From NCBI GenBank assembly GCA_964404765.1, contig CAYOLL010000092.1, forward strand, positions 1 through 23,585: 23,585 bases of DNA, in the 5' to 3' direction. The stretch is from CAYOLL01 sp964404765 [NCBI: uncultured Gemmatimonadota bacterium]. GTDB lineage: Bacteria > 4572-55. Shown here piece after piece: positions 13,874 through 21,294 of this stretch (position 1 is its first letter; each line of letters begins with the position of its first letter). Both the position numbers and the translations under genes were made by a program. The notes under the pieces are model-generated. The model saw only the letters and a list, made by a program, of their open reading frames with translations, was not told the DNA's origin and ran no database searches.

Positions 13874-13941
13874 ACAAGTAACTTCAATGGGTTACACGTC
13901 AAGACCCAAGACCCTTAAAGTTTGCGCTTGAAGTTACTTGT
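13874..13941. repeat. Perfect 14-bp inverted repeat between convergent genes
   Basis: ACAAGTAACTTCAA (13874-13887) and TTGAAGTTACTTGT (13928-13941) are exact reverse complements about 40 bp apart. The loop contains AAGACCCAAGACCCTT, reminiscent of the AGACCCTWAGGGTTT family. The arm pair could form a hairpin that terminates the DUF985 gene. Together with the MITE-like copy at 14004-14133 it accounts for most of the 13836-14158 gap, in which I see no gene. Confidence 0.65.
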
Positions 13942-14003
13942 GAGCCGCTAATGAACCAAAAACGTCTTTGTTTTTATTCATGCAATTCGTGGTTAAGTTC
14001 TAT

Positions 14004-14133
14004 GACAGAATTATTTTCCTGTTTTAACGCGTCATTGCGAGGAGCGTTTTTTGCGACGAAGCAATCCCGGCTTGATTTCACGAGATGGCTTCGCAGAAAC
14101 GGCTCGCCATGACAATGTTGGTTTTATTCTGTC
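14004..14133. repeat. ~130-bp palindromic MITE-like element, copy 2 (inverted relative to copy 1)
   Basis: The element starts GACAGAATTATTTTCC and ends GGTTTTATTCTGTC, giving terminal inverted repeats GACAGAATWA. Inner arms are GTCATTGCGAG (14031-14041) and CTCGCCATGAC (14103-14113). The reverse complement of this segment matches 2802-2930, with only a handful of differences in the central 85 bp and recognisable similarity out to the ends. It sits between convergent DUF985 and hddC genes. No obvious target-site duplication is visible. Confidence 0.88.
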
Positions 14134-14158
14134 CTAAAACGTACTTGAATATGCACAG

Positions 14159-14848
14159 CTATGGTAACGGAAACTCCTGATTGGCCCTCACATAATCAGT
14201 CGGTATGCCGATGTCAATAAAATAGTTATCGCATACGTAAGCGCCAAAAAACAGCGTGTTTACATGGTGCTCTAAAAAATCTTTTTCAAATGAAAATTTA
14301 GATGGGAAGTTTAGCCGTGCAAGGGCTGATTTTTCCAGAAGATAAACCCCGCCATTGATCAAACCAAAATCCGTCGGCTGCTTTTCGACAAAGCCGATAA
14401 TTCGCTTGCCCGCTGTCCGCACCACGCCATAGCGATCAAAATTTTGCATGGGTTTGAGGGCGATGATTAGCTCGGCCTTTAATTGCGCATGGGTTTCGAG
14501 CATTTCCGCCAAATCCACCCTAAAAAAGGTGTCGCCATTCAAGATCACCACGCTATTTTCAGCCACCGCCATCAACGCCTTTTGGATCGCTCCGCCCGTG
14601 CCGAGCGGTTCATTCTCAATGCTGTAAATAAGTTCAAGTCCGTTGTAAAATCGGCCAAAATGAGCCGTAATGACCTCATGCTTATAGCCGGTGGCAATGA
14701 TGGCGCGCATGACGCCCTGCCGCTGTAAATCATCCAAAATGTAGGCCAAAAAAGGCCGACCGCTGACCGGGGCCATCGGCTTGGGAATATCGCTGATCAC
14801 TCCCCACAACCGTGTTCCCAATCCACCGGCTAGAACAATAGCTTCCAT
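14159..14848 (-). CDS. hddC: D-glycero-alpha-D-manno-heptose 1-phosphate guanylyltransferase (HddC-like)
   Basis: The 229-residue nucleotidyltransferase opens with 'MEAIVLAGGLGTRLWGVISD', the nucleotide-binding GG-x-GTRL loop. It continues with 'IPKPMAPVSGRPFLAYILDD', whose lysine is conserved. 'NEPLGTGGAIQKAL' and 'VVILNGDTFFRVD' carry the metal-binding Asp, 'VEKQPTDFGLINGGVYLLEK' is the sugar-side loop, and the protein ends 'YFIDIGIPTDYVRANQEF'. This combination is typical of HddC, which transfers GMP to heptose 1-phosphate to give GDP-D-glycero-alpha-D-manno-heptose. HddA and GmhA homologues 3-5 kb away on the other strand support the assignment over other sugar-phosphate nucleotidyltransferases. 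The gene is convergent with the DUF985 gene and lies behind the biotin carrier gene on its own strand. No clear ribosome-binding site is seen. Confidence 0.85.
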   Translation of the reverse strand: MEAIVLAGGLGTRLWGVISDIPKPMAPVSGRPFLAYILDDLQRQGVMRAIIATGYKHEVITAHFGRFYNGLELIYSIENEPLGTGGAIQKALMAVAENSVVILNGDTFFRVDLAEMLETHAQLKAELIIALKPMQNFDRYGVVRTAGKRIIGFVEKQPTDFGLINGGVYLLEKSALARLNFPSKFSFEKDFLEHHVNTLFFGAYVCDNYFIDIGIPTDYVRANQEFPLP

Positions 14849-14960
14849 TGTGTCATTACTTTTTCATAGATTTGTGATTTGTCATGGCTAAAAATGTAGC
14901 GAGAAGCAGAGAAATGGAGCTTTGGAATAGCGGAGTCTCCAATACGTTATCATTCGCGGT

Positions 14961-15452
14961 TTACTCGGCGATGTCCAACAGCGCTTGACCCAATTGAACT
15001 TGATCGCCTTCTTTCAGACTAAGTCCGGTAACAACGCCGGCGCGGTGCGCTTTGATTGTATGCTCCATCTTCATGGCTTCCAGGATTAGCAAGGCTTGCC
15101 CGACCTCGACAACATCGCCGTCTTTGGCAAAGACACGCATAATTTTGCCTGGCATCGGCGCGGTCAAATCCTGAGTGGCATGGGCATGAATCGCCCCGCG
15201 TCGCTCTTTTTGCTCCGCCAGACGTTTGAGCACATAGTTACGGCCGTTAACGGCCAGAAACCGCTCGTCCCCGCGCTCGGCAAAAACGATTTGATAATTC
15301 TTGTCGTTGATATGTAGTTGCAGGATATGTTCATCTCGGCGGCATATCTTGGCCTTGTAGATTTTATCGTCGATTTTGACAAGCAGCGTTGATCCGTCAG
15401 CATCGGCTTCGACTTTGTACGGTTTGCTGTGGTATTCGAATTGCATTTCCAT
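14961..15452 (-). CDS. Biotin carboxyl carrier / biotin-lipoyl attachment domain protein
   Basis: This 163-residue protein has a C-terminal biotinyl domain (about 93-163). 'TAPMPGKIMRVFAKDGDVVE' is followed by 'ALLILEAMKMEHTIKAHRAG', in which Lys128 of EAMKMEH is the residue that would be biotinylated, and by 'GLSLKEGDQVQLGQALLDI'. The N-terminal ~85 residues form a small beta-rich domain found in carrier subunits of acyl-CoA carboxylases and related decarboxylases. It would shuttle carboxyl groups between a biotin carboxylase and a carboxyltransferase. Neither partner is in the window, so it is an orphan here. GGGGA precedes the start at suitable spacing, and a strong minus-strand promoter lies at 15498-15526. 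The downstream neighbour hddC is 112 bp away and functionally unrelated. Confidence 0.9.
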   Translation of the reverse strand: MEMQFEYHSKPYKVEADADGSTLLVKIDDKIYKAKICRRDEHILQLHINDKNYQIVFAERGDERFLAVNGRNYVLKRLAEQKERRGAIHAHATQDLTAPMPGKIMRVFAKDGDVVEVGQALLILEAMKMEHTIKAHRAGVVTGLSLKEGDQVQLGQALLDIAE

Positions 15453-15497
15453 TCAAATATCCCCGGTTTTAGTTTAAAAGCTGTTTTTCCGTCCATA

Positions 15498-15526
15498 ATT
15501 ATATGCCTTTTTCTAATTGTTAGCAA
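15498..15526 (-). promoter_or_regulatory. Sigma70-type promoter for the biotin carrier gene
   Basis: On the minus strand, TTGCTA (15526-15521) is followed by a 17-bp spacer and a perfect TATAAT (15503-15498). Transcription would begin near 15490, about 40 bp before the start of the biotin carrier gene. It lies in the A+T-rich divergent region between this gene and the glycan operon. Confidence 0.6.
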
Positions 15527-15533
15527 CTTTTTC

Positions 15534-15561
15534 TTGAATTTTCAATCAACTTGCATAATTT
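15534..15561 (+). promoter_or_regulatory. Candidate promoter for the glycan operon
   Basis: TTGAAT (15534-15539), a 16-bp spacer and TAATTT (15556-15561) form a moderate sigma70-like match on the plus strand. They lie about 60 bp upstream of the TylF-like methyltransferase start, in the divergent intergenic region. The match is weaker than the opposing minus-strand promoter. Confidence 0.35.
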
Positions 15562-15621
15562 GTGCTTGCTGTTTAGCGTTTAACCATAAAGCCCTAAAAA
15601 TATATACCCGGTGATTTCCGC

Positions 15622-16308
15622 ATGTACGAAACAATTAAAAAGCTTTTTATGCATATCGGAGTGGATGATTTTATCCGTAGAACGCACCGTTTTGTTTTTA
15701 GCCGGCGGCGTTTTATCATACGCTTTCCAACGTACCGCCCGCATTTGCAACCCCTTATCAGTAACTCCGCCGATCCGGTTCGCGCGGCGGCGCTCGCGTT
15801 GGCCATTGCCACAATCGATCGGCAAAATATTCCGGGAGCTATGGCGGAACTCGGCGTTTATCGCGGCGAGACCAGCTGCTTGATTCACGCAGCTTCACCG
15901 GAGCGAACGCTGTATTTATTTGATACGTTTGAAGGATTTCCGGTCCGGGATAAAAAAAACGACAATCGTTTTCAAGATACAAATCTCGACGTTGTCAGGA
16001 AAAATGTGGGTGATCTGCGCCACGTCATCATCAAAAAAGGCTATTTTCCGGAAACAGCGTACGGATTGGAAACAGAGACCTTTGCTTTTGTGCTGCTGGA
16101 CGCCGATTTATACAATCCCACCATGGCCGGCCTGACCTACTTCTATTCACGATTGCAACCCGGCGGCTATATTTTTGCTCACGACTACAACTCGCCGGAA
16201 TCCGATCACGCGGTTTCCAAGGCGGTGGATCTATTTATGGCCGATAAGCCGGAAAAACTGGTTGAACTGCCGGATTCCTGGGGTACCATCGTTATCCGGA
16301 AAGCTTAA
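15622..16308 (+). CDS. TylF/MycF-family O-methyltransferase
   Basis: This 228-residue methyltransferase resembles TylF (macrocin O-methyltransferase)-type enzymes. 'AMAELGVYRGETSCLIHAAS' is the AdoMet-binding start and 'LYLFDTFEGFPVRDKKNDNR' is the most characteristic family segment. 'FAFVLLDADLYNPTMAGLTY' carries the metal-binding Asp pair, and 'LQPGGYIFAHDYNSPESDH' completes the site. Family members methylate sugar hydroxyls in antibiotics and in polysaccharides; in this setting a glycan or sugar substrate is plausible. ATG 15622 has GGTGA upstream. It is the first gene of a tight plus-strand operon with the glycosyltransferase, hddA and gmhA. The N-terminal ~55 residues are basic and lack the catalytic motifs. 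Confidence 0.85.
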   Translation: MYETIKKLFMHIGVDDFIRRTHRFVFSRRRFIIRFPTYRPHLQPLISNSADPVRAAALALAIATIDRQNIPGAMAELGVYRGETSCLIHAASPERTLYLFDTFEGFPVRDKKNDNRFQDTNLDVVRKNVGDLRHVIIKKGYFPETAYGLETETFAFVLLDADLYNPTMAGLTYFYSRLQPGGYIFAHDYNSPESDHAVSKAVDLFMADKPEKLVELPDSWGTIVIRKA

Positions 16309-16329
16309 GTCGCCGTAGTGAACATGAAC

Positions 16330-17457
16330 ATGAAAATCGCATATCTATCCACATTCTACCCGTTTCGAGGCGGCATTGCCCAATTTAATGCTGCGCTTTA
16401 TCGCCAGCTCGAAAAATCACACGAGATCCGGGCCTATACCTTTACCCGTCAATATCCGAATATTTTCTTCCCGGGCGCAACGCAGTTCGTAACAAAAGAC
16501 GATCCGGCGGATCCGGTTCCGGCGCAGCGTATTTTGGATACGATCAATCCCCTTACCTTCTGGAAAACACGTAGCGTTATTCGACAGTTTGCTCCGGATA
16601 TACTGCTCACAAAATTCTGGATGCCTTTTTTCGCCCCGTCGCTTGGCTTTGTGTCCGGCGGTCTGGGCCGTTCCAACGTAAAAACCGTGGCGATTCTCGA
16701 CAACGTCATTCCTCACGAGACACGGCCCGGCGACATCCGGTTAATCCGCTATTTTTTGAACAGCGTGGACGGCTTTATCGCCATGAGCCGGACGGTGCAG
16801 AATGACCTGCTGGCTTTAAAGCCGGAGGCGCACTTTAAGCTAAAACCTCATCCTATTTACGATCACTTCGGCGCAACCGTTCCGCCGCAAAAAGCCAGAG
16901 AACTTTTGGGTCTGCCGGATGATAAAAAGATCATTCTTTTTTTTGGTTTTATCCGTGACTACAAGGGTTTGGATATGCTCATCCGGGCGATCGCGCATTT
17001 GTCCGGTGATTTTTTGCTGGTGATTGCCGGCGAAGTTTACGGCGACTTTGCTAAATATCAGGCGCTTATTGACGAAACGAAGACACGGAATAAAATCAAA
17101 CTGTTTGTGCATTATATCGACGATCATGAGGTTTGCGCCTTTTTTTCGGCGGCGGACGTATGCGTTTTGCCGTATAAATCGGCCACCCAAAGCGGCATCG
17201 TCCAGATCGCTTACAATTTTGATCTACCGGTTATCGTCACGGATGTAGGCGGTCTGGCCGAAATGGTCGAAGACGGTTGTACCGGTCTGGTCGTGGCCGG
17301 GCCTGATCCGGCGCTGATTGCCGAAAGCATCCGCCGCTATTTTGACCGCAACTTCAAAGAGCATTTTAGTGCAAATATTGCCCGAAAACGTGAACACTAC
17401 TCGTGGGCGGGTTTTGCCGGTACGGTCGAGATGTTATACAAGGAAATATGCCAATGA
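16330..17457 (+). CDS. Family 4 (GT-B) glycosyltransferase
   Basis: This is a ~375-residue GT-B-fold glycosyltransferase. The N-terminal domain starts '[20 protein letters not shown]', the usual acceptor-side entry of retaining family-4 enzymes. The C-terminal donor domain has '[20 protein letters not shown]', '[20 protein letters not shown]' and '[20 protein letters not shown]'. In the last region the usual EX7E pair is replaced by TQSG...Q, as in a recognised sub-branch. It transfers a sugar from a nucleotide donor, conceivably the GDP-heptose made by its neighbours. Several in-frame starts exist: GTG 16318, ATG 16324 and ATG 16330. I chose 16330 as the homologous start. It overlaps hddA by four bases (ATGA), indicating coupled translation. 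Confidence 0.88.
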   Translation: MKIAYLSTFYPFRGGIAQFNAALYRQLEKSHEIRAYTFTRQYPNIFFPGATQFVTKDDPADPVPAQRILDTINPLTFWKTRSVIRQFAPDILLTKFWMPFFAPSLGFVSGGLGRSNVKTVAILDNVIPHETRPGDIRLIRYFLNSVDGFIAMSRTVQNDLLALKPEAHFKLKPHPIYDHFGATVPPQKARELLGLPDDKKIILFFGFIRDYKGLDMLIRAIAHLSGDFLLVIAGEVYGDFAKYQALIDETKTRNKIKLFVHYIDDHEVCAFFSAADVCVLPYKSATQSGIVQIAYNFDLPVIVTDVGGLAEMVEDGCTGLVVAGPDPALIAESIRRYFDRNFKEHFSANIARKREHYSWAGFAGTVEMLYKEICQ

Positions 17458-18488
17458 TAATTCGCAGTAAAGCGCCGTTGCGCCTGGGTCTGGCCGGCGG
17501 CGGCACCGATGTCAGCCCGTATAGCGACGAGTTCGGCGGTTTTGTGCTGAACTCCGCCATCAACATGTATGCTTATTGTACGCTTGATAATGAGCCGACG
17601 GATCGAATCGTTTTTGAGGAAGTAGACAAATATCTGCGCGAAGAATGCGCCATTGGCGAATATTTGGAGCCGGACGGCCCCTTTGCTTTGCATAAAGCCG
17701 TTTATAACCGGGTCGTGCGCGACTTTTTAAAACGACCGTTCGGCTTTACGTTGTCTACCTATTCCGACGCTGCTGCGGGCAGCGGTCTTGGCGGCAGTTC
17801 GACGCTGGTTGTAGCCATGCTTCATGCCTATGTCGAACACTTCAGCCTGCCGCTGGGCGATTACGACACCGCCCATCTGGCTTACGAAATCGAGCGCGTG
17901 GATGTGGGATTTGCCGGCGGCAAACAGGATCAATATGCCGCGACGTTTGGCGGTTTCAACTTCATGGAATTTTACGCCGACCGTGTGGTGGTCAATCCGT
18001 TGCGCATTAAAGAATGGATCATCAACGAGTTGGAAAGCTCCATGCTAATCTATTTTACCGGCATATCGCGCCAAAGCGCCCGCATCATCGAAGAGCAGAT
18101 CAACAACACGCGCCAAAAAGAAAGCAAGTCGATTGAGGCTATGCACGAACTCGAGCGCGACGCGGTGGCGATGAAGGAAGCGATTTTGACCGGAAATTTA
18201 GCGGAATTTGCCCGCATTTTAAATCATAGCTGGGCGGCCAAAAAGCGAACCGCGGCCTCTATCGCCAACGACACCATCAACCATGTGTATGAAACGGCAA
18301 TGCAGGCCGGAGCCGTGGCCGGAAAAGTCAGCGGGGCCGGCGGCGGCGGCTACTTTATGTTCGCCGTTGAACCGCACAAAAAACCGGCGGTGCGGCGGGC
18401 ATTGGAGAATCTGGGCGGCAAAGTGGATCACTTCCAATTTGAACGACAGGGGGCGCAATCGTGGAGAATCTTAAAGAAAGCATCTTAG
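17454..18488 (+). CDS. hddA: D-glycero-alpha-D-manno-heptose 7-phosphate kinase (HddA-like)
   Basis: The 344-residue GHMP-superfamily kinase starts '[20 protein letters not shown]', the near-invariant N-terminus of HddA proteins. The ATP-binding loop is '[18 protein letters not shown]' (~105-122). The third GHMP motif is '[17 protein letters not shown]' near the C-terminus. The enzyme phosphorylates D-glycero-D-manno-heptose 7-phosphate at C1 to the alpha-1,7-bisphosphate. ATG 17454 overlaps the stop of the glycosyltransferase gene as ATGA, with AAGGAA upstream; an ATG six bases earlier is possible. The 3' end overlaps the gmhA start by 28 bp. Neighbouring gmhA and hddC make the pathway assignment strong. 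Confidence 0.92.
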   Translation: MIIRSKAPLRLGLAGGGTDVSPYSDEFGGFVLNSAINMYAYCTLDNEPTDRIVFEEVDKYLREECAIGEYLEPDGPFALHKAVYNRVVRDFLKRPFGFTLSTYSDAAAGSGLGGSSTLVVAMLHAYVEHFSLPLGDYDTAHLAYEIERVDVGFAGGKQDQYAATFGGFNFMEFYADRVVVNPLRIKEWIINELESSMLIYFTGISRQSARIIEEQINNTRQKESKSIEAMHELERDAVAMKEAILTGNLAEFARILNHSWAAKKRTAASIANDTINHVYETAMQAGAVAGKVSGAGGGGYFMFAVEPHKKPAVRRALENLGGKVDHFQFERQGAQSWRILKKAS

Positions 18489-19045
18489 ACCAAATTCGGG
18501 CATCATACGAAATCAAGCAGGCAATCCATAGCAACGTCGGCTTAGTAAATACCTTAACCAAAGTGTGCGAGGTGGCGATTAAGATTTATCGCAACGGCGG
18601 CAAGATTCTATTGGCGGGCAATGGTGGCAGCGCTGCCGATGCGCAGCATATTGCGGCGGAGTTTGTCGGTCGCTTTTATAAGGATCGCGCGCCTTTGCCG
18701 GCCATGGCCTTGACGGTCAACTCGTCGGCCTTGACGGCCATTAGCAACGACTACGGCTATGGCGCGGTTTTTTCCCGTCAAGTTGAGGCATTTGGCCAAA
18801 AGGGCGACATCTTCATCGGCATTTCCACCAGCGGCAGCTCGCAAAATGTGCTGGAGGCGATTGAAGCTGCGCATCGGCAGGGCCTGCTGACGGTCGGCTT
18901 CACCGGGCGCAGCGGCGGAAAGATGCTGGATTTGTGCGATTTTTGTCTGCGGGTGCCGGCGGATGAAACGCCCCGGATTCAGGAGAGTCATATTTTATTT
19001 GGTCACATCATCTGTGCGGCGGTAGAGGCTGCGTTATTTGAGTAG
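18461..19045 (+). CDS. gmhA: Sedoheptulose 7-phosphate isomerase
   Basis: The 194-residue SIS-domain protein has the GmhA signatures '[20 protein letters not shown]', '[17 protein letters not shown]', '[20 protein letters not shown]' and '[19 protein letters not shown]'. It converts sedoheptulose 7-phosphate to D-glycero-D-manno-heptose 7-phosphate, the first step of heptose activation. The length is normal for the family. The start is GTG 18461 with AGGGGG upstream, inside the last 28 bp of hddA, so translation is coupled. With hddA and hddC it defines the GDP-heptose branch, whereas hldE of the ADP-heptose (LPS core) branch is not seen. It is the last gene of the operon; the region that follows (19046-19307) leads into recA. 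Confidence 0.94.
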   Translation: MENLKESILDQIRASYEIKQAIHSNVGLVNTLTKVCEVAIKIYRNGGKILLAGNGGSAADAQHIAAEFVGRFYKDRAPLPAMALTVNSSALTAISNDYGYGAVFSRQVEAFGQKGDIFIGISTSGSSQNVLEAIEAAHRQGLLTVGFTGRSGGKMLDLCDFCLRVPADETPRIQESHILFGHIICAAVEAALFE

Positions 19046-19203
19046 CCTCAAAGTTTAATTCGATCACCAAAATCGCCGCTGGAAATAAGGCTAAAATTTC
19101 TATCGCAATTTGATAACCCATCTCGTATTTTAAGACGTTAATTCGATCGTTCATTCTCTGTTTACATTGATATATCAGACGCGACATCCATTTACGAAAT
19201 AAT

Positions 19204-19278
19204 CTTGCGAAGGTTCACGCTGGGGAGTTCACCGAGCCTTGAAAATACTGACTCCGCAGCAAGTTTAACCTTCGCAAG
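19204..19278 (+). promoter_or_regulatory. Structured leader (nested hairpin) in front of recA
   Basis: CTTGCGAAGGTT (19204-19215) pairs perfectly with AACCTTCGCAAG (19267-19278), closing a 75-nt element. Inside it, GCTG-G-GGAGT (19219-19228) pairs with ACTCC-G-CAGC (19251-19260), leaving a 22-nt apical loop. The outer stem ends 15 bp before the GAGGAG ribosome-binding site and is followed by TTTTC, like an attenuator. I do not recognise it as a known riboswitch class. A role in recA expression is inferred from position only. Confidence 0.55.
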
Positions 19279-19307
19279 TTTTCTACATCCTTTGAGGAGA
19301 AGCAAGC

Positions 19308-20357
19308 ATGAATATGAAAAAAGGCCCGATTGGGGCGCCGCCGTCGGACACGGCCAAAGCCGTCGAAACCGCGATGTTGCAGATTGAAAAGCAGTTTGGC
19401 AAAGGTTACATCATGAAGCTGGGCGATCAGTCAGCCCAAATCCCGGTAAACATCATTTCATCCGGCAGCATTGGTTTGGATGCCGCAATGGGCGTGGGCG
19501 GTTATCCGCGCGGGCGCATTATCGAAGTTTACGGCAAAGAATCCTCCGGCAAAACGACCTTAACGCTACATGCTATTGCCGAGTGTCAGCGTGCCGGTGG
19601 CGTTGCCGCATTTATTGATGCCGAGCACGCCCTTGACGCCCGCTACGCCCGCAATCTTGGCGTTGATATCGACAACTTGCTGATTTCCCAGCCCGACTAC
19701 GGCGAGCAGGCATTGGAAATTGCCGAAGTTCTGACCCGCAGCAACGCGATTGATCTTATCGTGATCGATTCTGTGGCCGCCCTGACGCCGCGAGCCGAAA
19801 TTGAAGGGGAAATGGGCGACAGCCACATGGGTTTGCAAGCCCGCTTGATGTCGCAAGCCTTGCGCAAGTTGACGGCCGCGGTTAGCAAATCACACACAAT
19901 GATCATGTTTACCAATCAAGTGCGAATGAAGTTAGGGGTCATGTTTGGTAATCCGGAAACCACGACGGGCGGCAATGCGCTTAAGTTCTACGCCTCAATG
20001 CGGTTGGAGGTCCGTCGCGTCTCTTCCATCACCATTGGCGAAGAAGTCGTTGGTAGTCAGACACGGGTTAAGGTCGTCAAAAACAAGCTGGCGGCCCCGT
20101 TCCGTGAAGCAGAGTTTGATATTACGTACGGCAACGGCATTTCCCGCCAGGGCGAGCTGATTGATCTCGGCTCACAATTGGAAGTCCTCAAAAAAAGCGG
20201 CACCTGGTTTTCTTTTGGCGACACCCGCCTTGGACAAGGCAAAGAAAACTGTAAGGCATTTTTAAAAGATAACCCGGCCATTGCTGAGGAAGTTGAGCGC
20301 CAGATTCGAACCCGTCTGGAAATTCCGCGGCCCGGCCCGGTTGAAGCCGCCGAATAA
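19308..20357 (+). CDS. recA: Recombinase RecA
   Basis: The 349-residue protein is RecA in full. Walker A is GKESSGKT (76-83); most RecA proteins have Pro at the second position. The Walker B strand is '[12 protein letters not shown]', followed by '[20 protein letters not shown]' and '[20 protein letters not shown]' (DNA-binding loop region). The C-terminal domain is '[20 protein letters not shown]' and onward. It polymerises on single-stranded DNA, performs strand exchange, and activates LexA-type self-cleavage. The start ATG 19308 has GAGGAG upstream. recX follows after six bases. The leader carries a nested hairpin (19204-19278), and a 10-bp palindrome, TGATATATCA (19168-19177), lies further upstream as a possible operator. 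Confidence 0.98.
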   Translation: MNMKKGPIGAPPSDTAKAVETAMLQIEKQFGKGYIMKLGDQSAQIPVNIISSGSIGLDAAMGVGGYPRGRIIEVYGKESSGKTTLTLHAIAECQRAGGVAAFIDAEHALDARYARNLGVDIDNLLISQPDYGEQALEIAEVLTRSNAIDLIVIDSVAALTPRAEIEGEMGDSHMGLQARLMSQALRKLTAAVSKSHTMIMFTNQVRMKLGVMFGNPETTTGGNALKFYASMRLEVRRVSSITIGEEVVGSQTRVKVVKNKLAAPFREAEFDITYGNGISRQGELIDLGSQLEVLKKSGTWFSFGDTRLGQGKENCKAFLKDNPAIAEEVERQIRTRLEIPRPGPVEAAE

Positions 20358-20363
20358 CAACCC

Positions 20364-20996
20364 ATGCCGCAAATTACCGATATCCGACCGTTGCAGCGGG
20401 ATTCTGAGTGGCGGGCAATTTTTGTGGATGGCGAGTTTGCTTTCAGCTTGCCGGTGGATCGCGTTAGGCAGGACAGGCTAACCATCGGCCTGGACATTGA
20501 GGCCACGCAATTGGATATAGTGCGTGAAGCGGGACAATTTGCTTTTGCCAAGCAACAGGCGCTGCAATGGTTAAGCCGGCGAAGCTATAGTGAAGCGGAG
20601 ATTTGTCGCAAACTTAAGCAATTTCCGCCGCCAATTATCCGGCGTGTCGTGGACTTCCTCAAATCATATAATGGATTGAATGATGCCGATTATGCCCGAC
20701 GCTACGCGACGGATCGCTTGCGCCTAAAAACTTACAGCTTGCGATATATCAAAGCAGAATTACGCGCAAAAGGGCTGGCGGCGGAGGAAATCGAAGCCGG
20801 CTTAAGTCATCTTGCCGCAGATGTGGACGAAACCGAGTCGGCCCTTATTGCCGCGGAGAAAAAGCTTAAATCTTTAGCCAAGTTGGAACCGGCTAAGCAG
20901 CGCAATCGGGTTTATCAATTTTTGTTGCGGCGCGGCTTTAATCATGATGTTGCATGGCGGGTATTAGAGCGGCTGTTTGGCCGAAATATTGCCTGA
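20364..20996 (+). CDS. recX: Regulatory protein RecX
   Basis: The 210-residue protein lies six bases after recA. It has the three-helix RecX repeats: 'AKQQALQWLSRRSYSEAEIC' with 'RKLKQFPPPIIRRVVDFLKS', then 'LNDADYARRYATDRLRLKTY' with 'IKAELRAKGLAAEEIEAGLS', and a last repeat 'RNRVYQFLLRRGFNHDVAWR'. The N-terminal ~55 residues form the small beta-rich extension seen in longer RecX proteins. RecX binds in the RecA filament groove and limits filament growth. Gene order recA-recX and a shared terminator at 21027-21059 indicate one operon. Confidence 0.93.
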   Translation: MPQITDIRPLQRDSEWRAIFVDGEFAFSLPVDRVRQDRLTIGLDIEATQLDIVREAGQFAFAKQQALQWLSRRSYSEAEICRKLKQFPPPIIRRVVDFLKSYNGLNDADYARRYATDRLRLKTYSLRYIKAELRAKGLAAEEIEAGLSHLAADVDETESALIAAEKKLKSLAKLEPAKQRNRVYQFLLRRGFNHDVAWRVLERLFGRNIA

Positions 20997-21026
20997 GCGA
21001 GCAGACAATGGAATGCATTGTTAGAG

Positions 21027-21059
21027 TCCCTGCAGTCACAAAAATTGCGGGGATTTTTT
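21027..21059 (+). terminator. Rho-independent terminator of recA-recX
   Basis: TCCCTGCA (21027-21034) pairs with TGCGGGGA (21046-21053), with one G-T wobble and an 11-nt loop, and six T residues follow (21054-21059). It starts 30 bp after the recX stop. Confidence 0.85.
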
Positions 21060-21294
21060 ATGTCTATTTGTATGGATTGCATTAATTATAAAGCGGCTAA
21101 TATTGGTCTTGACAACAGGTCAAAAATTCTCAATATTTCAGGCCATATAAGGCGGGCGCGTTTATCAACCGGAAAGTCCCCGGAAAAAGAATGTTTGCAT
21201 ATTTATACTAATTAATTAGGAATACAGAACAATGAATTTGCTTGCCGTAGTGTAAAATGAATTGAAAAATGTTGGAATAATTACGGGAGTTGTT

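Noticed and set aside
19211-19230. Direct repeat GTTC...GTTC before recA as a LexA box
   Set aside because: The spacing is 10 bp rather than the 7 bp of the alphaproteobacterial box, and the bases are better explained by the nested hairpin.
21018-21215. Possible 65-residue protein after recX
   Set aside because: It begins inside the recX terminator hairpin, has no ribosome-binding site and has no recognisable pattern.
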